Of a DNA stretch of 64,000 bases, positions 37,960 to 44,914 are shown piece by piece. The stretch comes from Tenacibaculum piscium (GTDB taxonomy: Bacteria > Bacteroidota > Bacteroidia > Flavobacteriales > Flavobacteriaceae). Made by a program: the position numbers and the translations under genes. Within the stretch, counting starts at the first letter, position 1. Every line of letters starts with the position of its first letter. The notes below the pieces were generated by a model. It saw only the letters and a program-made list of their open reading frames with translations, was not told where the DNA came from and ran no database searches. The DNA lies in the NCBI RefSeq assembly GCF_021390715.1, contig NZ_JAJGWT010000007.1, forward strand, positions 296 through 64,295. Reading direction: 5' to 3'.

Positions 37960-38900
37960 AAGTCTATTTAAACTTCCGTGAACAAAGTAAAAACAAGATT
38001 TAGCACAAGCAAGATGCTTGCGCTAGCCAAGGATATTCTGATAAAAAACTATTTAAATTTCCTGTAAAAATTAGATATCGCTATCGCGAGCATCTTGCTC
38101 GTGAACAAAGTTAAAAACACAAGAAATAAAAACTGTTTTAGCACAAGCAAGATGCTTGCGCTAGCCAAGGATATTCTAAAAAAAATCTATTTAAATTTCC
38201 TGTAAAAATTAGATATCGCTATCGTGAGCATCTTGCTCGTGAACAAAATAAAAAACACAAGAAATAAAAAAACAGTTTTAGCACAAGCAAGATACTTTCG
38301 CTAGCAAAGGATATTCTAAGAGCCTGTTTAAATTTTATTTAAAAACATTTTATAGTTGAAAAATCGAATCCGTCAAACTGAATTTATTTCAGTTTCGCAT
38401 CCTGATTTGCCGTAGTTCTTCTCTTTATGCGATTCTGAAATAAATTCAGAATGACGAGAATTTGGTTTTTTATTTAATTTTTAAACAGGCTCTAATAAAA
38501 AACTATTTAAATTTCCTATAAAAATTAGATATCGCTATCGTGAGCATCTTGCTCGTGAACAAAATTAAAAACAAATAAAAAAACAGTTTTAGCACAAGCA
38601 AGATACTTTCGCTAGCAAAGGATATTCTAATAAAAGTCTATTTAAATTTCCTGTAAAAATTAGATATCGCTATCGCGAGCATCTTGCTCGTGAACAAAGT
38701 AAAACACAAGAAATAAAAAAACTATTTTAGCACAAGCAAGATGCTTGCGCTAGCCAAGGATATTCTAATAAAAGTCTATTTAAATTTCCTGTAAAAATTA
38801 TATATCGCTATCGCGAGCATCTTGCTCGTGAACAAAGTAAAACACAAGAAATAAAAACTGTTTTAGCACAAGCAAGATACTTTCGCTAGCCAAGGATTCT
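37958..38900 (+). repeat. Six-unit tandem array of paired hairpins
   Basis: A unit of about 130-140 bp is repeated near 37958 (short), 38041, 38177, 38496, 38631 and 38767. Consensus order: CTATTTAAATTTCCTGTAAA, a first hairpin GCGAGCATCTTGCTCG, an A-rich spacer with AACACAAGAAATAAAA, and a second hairpin GCAAGATGCTTGC, then GCTAGCCAAGGATATTCTAA. The two hairpins are inverted, diverged copies of each other. Some units have ACTTTCGC in place of GCTTGCGC. A mobile element interrupts the array at 38320-38492. No open frame of note. Confidence 0.85.
38320..38492. mobile_element. Complete 173-bp MITE-like element with TAA target duplication
   Basis: The ends are GAGCCTGTTTAAA and TTTAAACAGGCTC, perfect 13-bp inverted repeats. 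It is flanked by TAA (38317-38319 and 38493-38495). The uninterrupted junction in neighbouring array units reads GGATATTCTAATAAAA, exactly the flanks with one TAA. Inside, CTGAATTTATTTCAG and CTGAAATAAATTCAG are mutually complementary. No transposase. A 3-bp TNA duplication is used by some IS5-family groups; assignment to that family is inference. Confidence 0.85.
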
Positions 38901-38941
38901 TTGTTTTAAACGAATTTCTATAAAAAATAAGAAAATTATAA

Positions 38942-39198
38942 GAGCCTGTTTAAAAATTAAAGAAACTGTCAGTTCGAGTGATTTTTTTCCTTCAAAAAAA
39001 TTGTATCGAGAACTTTTTTAGCATCAAAATTCATCAAGATAAAATAATTCAAATTCTCGATACAATTTTAATTCCTTTTAGTCATTAAAATCACTCGAAT
39101 TGACAAGAATCATCAAAAAAAAAAGGAAAGAACTACGGCAAATCAGGATGCGAAACTGAAATAAATTCAGTTTGACGGATTCGATTTTCTGTTTTCAT
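38942..39198. repeat. GAGCCTG-family element, left end only, with a long inverted repeat
   Basis: GAGCCTGTTTAAA starts at 38942 next to TAA. Inside, TTGTATCGAGAAC (39000s) faces TTCTCGATACAA (39055-39068), forming a large hairpin. The segment 39125-39190 (GGCAAATCAGGATGCGAAAC onward) is the reverse complement of the inside of the 38320 element. The right terminal repeat is absent; the element ends at the stop codon of the following minus-strand gene. Confidence 0.7.
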
Positions 39199-39199
39199 G

Positions 39200-40519
39200 C
39201 TATAAAACTTTTTTTTGATAAAATTCAAACAAGTTCTTAAATTGAGAACTAAATATCATACCAATAGAAATCAGCAAAAAACAACTGACAATAACTAAAA
39301 ATTCAAAATAATAGTTACATATATCAAATTGTAACCAACCGATAATTCCTTTATAAAAAATTACAATTTCAGTTAAAAAAAAACCAATTAAATAAAACAA
39401 AATGCTTTTTTTAGTGAGTTTTATCAACTTAAATTGATGTAAAAAAAGAATGATCGAAAGGCTGATAATCCCCAGAAAAATAAAATGCAAATAACCAATT
39501 ATAAAATCAATATTTGAAAAAATAATGATTGAAAAATAAGGAATTGTAGCAATGAGTTGAAATACTAATTTTAACATCAAAAAAACAACCACTATTTTTA
39601 ATAGTTGAAAAGTTACTACCGAAAATCTCGAAAAAATACTTTTGATTTGCTGTTGATAAACCATTAAGTTTTTAATCAAAAAAGAAAAAGAAATCAATTG
39701 TAACAACGCACCAAAACCACTGATTAAATAAACAAAAATACTAGGTTTCATCCATAAAAGTGAAATTCCAAAAGTTAAAAAAACACCGCTGTTAAACATC
39801 CAAAAAAATACTTGAAATTGCTTTTTTGATAATGTAATTTTAGCTTTTTTATTTTGCTGATTATCTTGTTTATAATCGTTATTTTGTTCTAAAATATAGA
39901 AGAAAATACCAAAAATTGCTAAAATAAACCAACCATTATATTGAAAATGAAGGTAAAAATAAATAGCATTTTTATATAAACTACTGCCAATTCCTTCCGT
40001 TTTTATAATGATTCCTAACGCCCAAGGTCCTAAACTTGAAAGCATCATATACCATAATGAAATCCGAATACATTTGTATGAATTTGTTTGTTTTTGAAGG
40101 GGTGAAGTATGCTTGAAAATAAAATATCCGAAGAAATAAGAGGCAATTAAAAATAAGGTAGAAAATAAAATCGAAAAAAAGGCGTAGCCCATAAAAGGAA
40201 AACAGATAAGCATACCAATAATGCTTATCTGTGTGGCGAAAAATATTTTTTGATACTTTTTTTTAGAACGAATATCAAGCTCATTTTTCTTGAAATACAT
40301 CGCGTAAATAAGCGTCGTAAATGCCGTGTAAACCCAACCCAGTAAAGCCGTGTGAGAATGTGCGTGTACCATAAAACGATAATTTATAGGCACATCAATT
40401 ACAGCAAATAAGCGAAGTAAAACACCTAAAAAAGCAATGATTAAAAAATATGCTAAAGCAATTTTACCATGTTTCTGTAAGAAATTAGACGAATTTTCGG
40501 CATTAAAATCGAAAATCAT
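39200..40519 (-). CDS. Polytopic membrane protein with HAHSH motif, family not certain
   Basis: This 439-residue protein has about twelve hydrophobic segments. Conserved-looking histidines lie at the membrane edge: HAHSH at 52-56, HFQYNGW near 200 and GYLHF near 350. The spacing recalls haem-copper oxidase subunit I or NnrS proteins, in which helices carry His ligands, but no full set of ligands could be identified, so a haem role is only a possibility. It overlaps coaD by 4 bp (ATGA), so the two are coupled. It forms the end of a ddl-coaD-orphan run on the minus strand. Confidence 0.75.
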   Translation of the reverse strand: MIFDFNAENSSNFLQKHGKIALAYFLIIAFLGVLLRLFAVIDVPINYRFMVHAHSHTALLGWVYTAFTTLIYAMYFKKNELDIRSKKKYQKIFFATQISIIGMLICFPFMGYAFFSILFSTLFLIASYFFGYFIFKHTSPLQKQTNSYKCIRISLWYMMLSSLGPWALGIIIKTEGIGSSLYKNAIYFYLHFQYNGWFILAIFGIFFYILEQNNDYKQDNQQNKKAKITLSKKQFQVFFWMFNSGVFLTFGISLLWMKPSIFVYLISGFGALLQLISFSFLIKNLMVYQQQIKSIFSRFSVVTFQLLKIVVVFLMLKLVFQLIATIPYFSIIIFSNIDFIIGYLHFIFLGIISLSIILFLHQFKLIKLTKKSILFYLIGFFLTEIVIFYKGIIGWLQFDICNYYFEFLVIVSCFLLISIGMIFSSQFKNLFEFYQKKVL

Positions 40520-40968
40520 ACGCGAACCGCACCAGGAACTAAACCTGTATAATCACCATTATTTCGGATAACATCACGAACAATAGACGATGAAATATAA
40601 CTTTTTCCAGACGATGTCAATAAAAAAACAGTTTCTATTTCTGATAATTTTCGATTCGTGTGCGCAATGGCTTTTTCAAATTCAAAATCCGCAGGATTTC
40701 GCAAACCTCGTAATATAAATTGAGCCTTTTCTTCCTGACAAAATTTTACGGTTAATCCGCTGTAAATAACAACCTTAATTTTTGGCTGATTCTTAAATGT
40801 TTCTTCAATAAAACGCTTGCGTTCTTCCAATGAAAACATATATTTTTTATCGGCATTTACCCCGATAGCAATCACTAATTCGTCAAATAAGGTAACGCCA
40901 CGCTCAATAATATCAACGTGTCCTAAGGTAATCGGGTCGAAAGACCCAGGGAAAACTGCTTTTTTCAT
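40516..40968 (-). CDS. coaD: Pantetheine-phosphate adenylyltransferase
   Basis: It joins ATP and 4'-phosphopantetheine to form dephospho-CoA. The 150-residue nucleotidyltransferase has GSFDPITLGHVDI (HxGH-like TLGH motif, residues 8-20), RGLRNPADFEFE (around 92) and the ISSSIVRD motif near 127. Length is normal (about 160). It starts 25 bp after ddl and overlaps the next gene by 4 bp. Confidence 0.96.
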   Translation of the reverse strand: MKKAVFPGSFDPITLGHVDIIERGVTLFDELVIAIGVNADKKYMFSLEERKRFIEETFKNQPKIKVVIYSGLTVKFCQEEKAQFILRGLRNPADFEFEKAIAHTNRKLSEIETVFLLTSSGKSYISSSIVRDVIRNNGDYTGLVPGAVRV

Positions 40969-40993
40969 ATTTTTAATTAATTAACGTCATTTT

Positions 40994-41971
40994 TTAATGT
41001 GTTAAAGCAGTTTCAATGGCATCACCAAATAATTCAGTTAATGAAATACCAGCATGTCTTGCTTGTTGCGGTAAAATACTCGCTTCGGTTAATCCAGGAA
41101 CCGTATTCATTTCTAAAAAATGAGGCTCATCATTTACAAAAATATATTCCGAACGAGAAAAACCACGCATATTTAATACGTCATATACTCGTTTTGAAAT
41201 TTCGATAACACGATTTTCTTGACTTTTACTGATGCGTGCAGGTGTTATTTCTTGCGATTTTCCTTCGTATTTTGCCTGATAATCAAAAAAATCGTTTTCA
41301 GAAACAATTTCCGTAATCGGCAAAACCCTCGTAATACCTTTGTGCTGAATTACACCAACCGAAACCTCGGTACCATCTAAAAAACTTTCAATCAATAGTT
41401 CCGAATCTTCTTGATACGCCATTTCTAAAGCAGGCATAAATTCAGCTTTTGTATGTACTTTTGAAATCCCAAAACTAGAACCCGCATTATTAGGTTTTAC
41501 AAAACATGGTAAGCCAACTTTTTTAATGATTTCATCAACATTAATTTGATCACCTTGGTTTAAATATACCGAAATGGCTGTTGAAATTCCGTAATTTTTT
41601 ACAACACTTAACGTATCTCGTTTGTTAAAGGTTAATGCCATTTGATAAAAAGGAGCAGACGTATGTTTAATTCCGATTAAATCAAAATAAGCCAAAATAG
41701 TACCGTTTTCACCTGGATTTCCGTGAATTGCATTGAAAACAGCATCAAAAATGACTTTTTTACCTTTTATATCCGCAGAAAAATCATCCTTATTAATAGG
41801 GAATTCTAGGTTTTTTTTATCAACTAAAACCCATTTGTCTTTTAAAATATGTACTTTATATACATTATATTTTTCTTTGTCGAGATGCTCGTAAACAACC
41901 GCACCACTTTGTAAGGATATTGCTACTTCAGAAGAATATCCACCCATAATAATAGCTATATTTTTTTTCAC
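40994..41971 (-). CDS. ddl: D-alanine--D-alanine ligase
   Basis: It makes the D-Ala-D-Ala end of peptidoglycan precursors. The ATP-grasp protein of 325 residues has GGYSSEVAISLQSG at the N-terminus, FNAIHGNPGENGTILAYFDL (around 87), KPNNAGSSFGISKV (around 180) and EMNTVPGLTEASILPQQA at the end of the active site. First gene of a minus-strand run with coaD and the membrane protein. Confidence 0.96.
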   Translation of the reverse strand: MKKNIAIIMGGYSSEVAISLQSGAVVYEHLDKEKYNVYKVHILKDKWVLVDKKNLEFPINKDDFSADIKGKKVIFDAVFNAIHGNPGENGTILAYFDLIGIKHTSAPFYQMALTFNKRDTLSVVKNYGISTAISVYLNQGDQINVDEIIKKVGLPCFVKPNNAGSSFGISKVHTKAEFMPALEMAYQEDSELLIESFLDGTEVSVGVIQHKGITRVLPITEIVSENDFFDYQAKYEGKSQEITPARISKSQENRVIEISKRVYDVLNMRGFSRSEYIFVNDEPHFLEMNTVPGLTEASILPQQARHAGISLTELFGDAIETALTH

Positions 41972-42084
41972 TTTTACTGTGTTTGAATTTTTTATATTGT
42001 AAGAAATTGAACATCTAAAGATGCAAACTTACCAAAAAAACTAGTTTAAGTCTTTATGAATTAAAAATACTAATATTTTTACTG

Positions 42085-42100
42085 TAAATTTGCAAACGTA
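42085..42100. promoter_or_regulatory. Back-to-back -7 boxes between ddl and the PASTA gene
   Basis: TAAATTTG (42085-42092, +) and TACGTTTG (42100-42093, minus) both fit TAnnTTTG and are directly adjacent, pointing away toward the PASTA gene and ddl. Simultaneous use by polymerase would be impossible, so the two transcription units may compete. Confidence 0.4.
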
Positions 42101-42172
42101 TCAAAAAAAAATACAAAAAATTATCTCCAAGAAATAGATCAAAATATATCAAAAAAAATATCAAAAAATAAT

Positions 42173-42754
42173 ATGAGTAATTTTTCAGAAAAACTTAAAA
42201 ATTTATTGCAATTCCTAAAAAGTAAAACCTTTTTTATACAAATAGGAATCGCTATTGTTTCATTACTGATACTTGTCTTTGTATTGCAATGGTGGTTAGG
42301 TGTGACAACAAATCACGACCAAAAAATACAAGTTCCTAATTTGCATAAAATGTCGTTATCGGCAGTTGAAAAAAAATTAGACGAACTTAATTTAGATTTT
42401 ATCATTATTGATAGCGCAACCTATAATCCTGATTATCCAAAGAAATCAGTCATAGAACAAAATCCAGAAGTAGGTGATTTTGTCAAAGAAAAAAGAAAAC
42501 TATACTTAACATTAAATCCGTCTAAATATAGAGATATTGAAGTGCCAAACCTAAACGGACGTACCAAAAGACAAGCAACAACACACTTACAATCGCAAGG
42601 TTTTATTGTCGGAAAAGAAGTTACACTGGTAAACGATATCGGAAAAGATGTTGTTAGAGGATTGAAATATAAGGGCGAAAAAATTACGCCAGGAACAAAA
42701 TTACCTAAAAAAACAACCATCACTCTAATTTTAGGAGATGGAAATGGTAACTAA
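42173..42754 (+). CDS. Single-TM protein with PASTA domains
   Basis: This 193-residue protein has a short cytoplasmic part, a TM (about 22-41, IGIAIVSLLILVFVLQWWLG) and two PASTA-like domains outside (about 48-112 and 115-190): QVPNLHKMSLSAVEKKLDEL and EVPNLNGRTKRQATTHLQSQ. PASTA domains usually bind peptidoglycan or beta-lactams. No kinase or penicillin-binding domain is attached. It precedes rluD by 27 bp; the pairing with ddl across the promoter fits a cell-wall role. Confidence 0.88.
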   Translation: MSNFSEKLKNLLQFLKSKTFFIQIGIAIVSLLILVFVLQWWLGVTTNHDQKIQVPNLHKMSLSAVEKKLDELNLDFIIIDSATYNPDYPKKSVIEQNPEVGDFVKEKRKLYLTLNPSKYRDIEVPNLNGRTKRQATTHLQSQGFIVGKEVTLVNDIGKDVVRGLKYKGEKITPGTKLPKKTTITLILGDGNGN

Positions 42755-42781
42755 TTGATATAAAATATATATAAGAGATTC

Positions 42782-43828
42782 ATGCAGGAAGACACAAATT
42801 TAGAAATAGAAAATGACGATTTATACGAACATCACAAGTTTGTAGCAACCGCTGGGCAAGAGCCTTTAAGAGTTGATAAATTTTTAATGAACTTCATTGA
42901 AAATTCAACACGAAGTAAAATTCAACAAGCCGCTAAGGCAGGAAATGTATTGGTAAATGAAGTGGCTGTAAAAGCGAATCATAAAGTAAAACCAACCGAT
43001 ATCGTTCGTGTAGTTTTGGCATATCCGCCTGCGGAAAATTTATTGGTAGCTGAGGATTTACCAATCGACATTGTCTATGAAGATGATGATGTAATTGTGG
43101 TTAATAAAGTCGCAGGAATGGTCGTGCATCCAGGACATGGAAATTATTCAGGAACCTTGGTGAATGGATTAATTCATCATGTTGAAAATTTACCAAAAAA
43201 CTCTAACGAACGCCCTGGTTTGGTGCATCGTATCGATAAAGATACTAGCGGATTATTAGTTGTCGCTAAAAATGAATACGCAATGTCGCATTTATCAAAA
43301 CAATTTTTTGATAGAACAACCGAACGCTTATATTATGCCATCGTTTGGGGAGATGTAAAAGAAGATACAGGAACTATTGAAGGAAATATCGGACGTAGTT
43401 TTAGAAATCGCTTGCAAATGGACGTGTTTCCAGAAGGCGATTACGGAAAACATGCCGTAACACATTATAAAGTTTTAGAGCGTTTAACCTATGTTACCTT
43501 GGTGCAATGTAAGTTGGAAACAGGAAGAACACATCAAATTAGAGCGCATTTTAAACATATCGGACATACCTTATTTAATGATGAGCGTTATGGTGGTAAC
43601 GATATTTTAAAAGGAACAACCTTTACAAAATATAAGCAATTTGTAAACAATTGTTTTAAAGTATTGCCAAGACAAGCATTACATGCCAAAACATTAGGAT
43701 TTACGCATCCGAAAACAGGAGAATTTATGCAGTTTAATACTGAAATTCCTGCAGATATAGAAGCCTGTTTAGCAAAATGGCGTACCTATTCTGAAAATTC
43801 TAAATTACAAGAATTAGACGAAGAATAA
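42782..43828 (+). CDS. rluD: RluD-type 23S rRNA pseudouridine synthase
   Basis: This 348-residue enzyme has an S4 RNA-binding domain (about 28-80, LRVDKFLMNFIENSTRSKIQ) and the RluA-family catalytic domain with HRIDKDTSGLLVVAK, the catalytic Asp being D152. Further landmarks are KTGRTHQIRAHF-like ETGRTHQIRAHFKHIGH and the DERYGG loop. It probably modifies helix 69 of 23S rRNA like RluD, but RluC/RluA substrates cannot be excluded. Downstream palindrome and convergent cmk. Confidence 0.92.
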   Translation: MQEDTNLEIENDDLYEHHKFVATAGQEPLRVDKFLMNFIENSTRSKIQQAAKAGNVLVNEVAVKANHKVKPTDIVRVVLAYPPAENLLVAEDLPIDIVYEDDDVIVVNKVAGMVVHPGHGNYSGTLVNGLIHHVENLPKNSNERPGLVHRIDKDTSGLLVVAKNEYAMSHLSKQFFDRTTERLYYAIVWGDVKEDTGTIEGNIGRSFRNRLQMDVFPEGDYGKHAVTHYKVLERLTYVTLVQCKLETGRTHQIRAHFKHIGHTLFNDERYGGNDILKGTTFTKYKQFVNNCFKVLPRQALHAKTLGFTHPKTGEFMQFNTEIPADIEACLAKWRTYSENSKLQELDEE

Positions 43829-43860
43829 TTTCTTATTTTAAATGAAATTATATAAAAAAT

Positions 43861-43882
43861 ACAAGGGGTTGAAACCCCTTGT
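43861..43882. terminator. Bidirectional terminator palindrome between rluD and cmk
   Basis: ACAAGGGGTT faces AACCCCTTGT across GA, a perfect 10-bp stem with runs of A before and T-rich DNA after. It sits in the 99-bp gap between convergent genes, like the palindrome at 15681. Confidence 0.7.
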
Positions 43883-43927
43883 TACTTCATGAAAACGTTA
43901 TAAATACTTTATCAATTAAAATAAATT

Positions 43928-44617
43928 TTAGTGTAATCTCATTTCAACTAGTGTCATAATTCGTTCAAATTGGTCTTTTAATCCCATGTTTGAGTTGTCA
44001 AATTCAATCGCATCATCGGTAAGAATCAGCGGAGAATCAGCTCTAGTTTCATCAATTCGATCACGCTCTTGAACATTGTGTAATATCTCTTGATAAGTTA
44101 CTGTATCACCGCGATCTAATAATTCTTTATAACGGCGTGTCGCTCGTTTATCCGCAGAAGCCGTCATAAATAACTTTAACTCGGCATCAGGAAAAACAAC
44201 CGAACCGATATCACGACCATCCATTACGATTCCTTTATTTTTTCCCATTTCCTGTTGTTCGCTCACCAGCTTTTTTCGAACTTCCGAAATCGTAGCAACT
44301 TTACTAACCAAACGAGAAACTTCAATACTTCTTATCGCTTTTTCAACATTCAGACCATTTAAAAACATTTCTGCAAAACCTAAGGCATCGTTATAAACAA
44401 AAGAAACCGAAATATTTTGTAAATCAGCAATTAAATCATTAGGGTTGAAATGCGTATCTGAAATATAATTTTTTTGCATTGCATACAGCGTAACAGCTCG
44501 GTACATAGCTCCTGTATCAACATAAATATAGCCTAGTTTTTTGGCCAATTGTTTGGCGATAGTACTCTTACCTGTTGATGAAAAGCCATCAATAGCTATG
44601 GTGATTTTTTGTGTCAT
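43928..44617 (-). CDS. cmk: Cytidylate kinase
   Basis: It phosphorylates CMP and dCMP. The start chosen is the ATG at 44617 because the family begins MTQKITIAIDGFSSTGKST, with Walker A GFSSTGKST. An open frame continues 36 codons further upstream with Phe/Tyr/Asn-rich, non-conserved sequence that is rejected. The 229-residue protein has VDTGAMYRAVTLYA, the VMDGRDIGSVVFPDAELK lid-side motif and RDRIDETRADSPL (around 180-192). No close partner on the same strand. Confidence 0.93.
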   Translation of the reverse strand: MTQKITIAIDGFSSTGKSTIAKQLAKKLGYIYVDTGAMYRAVTLYAMQKNYISDTHFNPNDLIADLQNISVSFVYNDALGFAEMFLNGLNVEKAIRSIEVSRLVSKVATISEVRKKLVSEQQEMGKNKGIVMDGRDIGSVVFPDAELKLFMTASADKRATRRYKELLDRGDTVTYQEILHNVQERDRIDETRADSPLILTDDAIEFDNSNMGLKDQFERIMTLVEMRLH

Positions 44618-44843
44618 ATTAAAAAAATATATAAATAAAAAAATATAAATATAGTTACGAATATACAATAGATTTTTATTTTTTAAGAAAGGTTTTTTAA
44701 AATAATAATGTTCATTTTTATTCAAGATTTAACATAAGTTTAAGTTTTTTTAAGAGAAGCTAAGTGCTTATTTTTTATGGTTTTATTTGCTTTTTTGAGT
44801 TGTTTTTTGTATGTTCGAGATAGATTTTAAATATCATTATAAT

Positions 44844-44868
44844 TTGTTATATTAAAAGTTTATATTTG
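44844..44868 (+). promoter_or_regulatory. Promoter of the gliding operon
   Basis: TATATTTG (44861-44868) fits TAnnTTTG, with a TTG at 44844-44846; the spacing of 14 bp is short. The first gene of the operon starts 46 bp downstream. The gap 44618-44914 has no gene, only an AT-rich leader with a GTTTTTTAAG-like run. Confidence 0.45.
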
Positions 44869-44914
44869 CTTTCCCTTTCCCCTTAAGTACAATATTTTTT
44901 AAGTATAATTTAAA

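Noticed and set aside
37958..38900. Possible CRISPR array
   Set aside because: The units are 130-140 bp and similar over their whole length. There are no unique spacers of constant length between short repeats, and no cas genes in the window.
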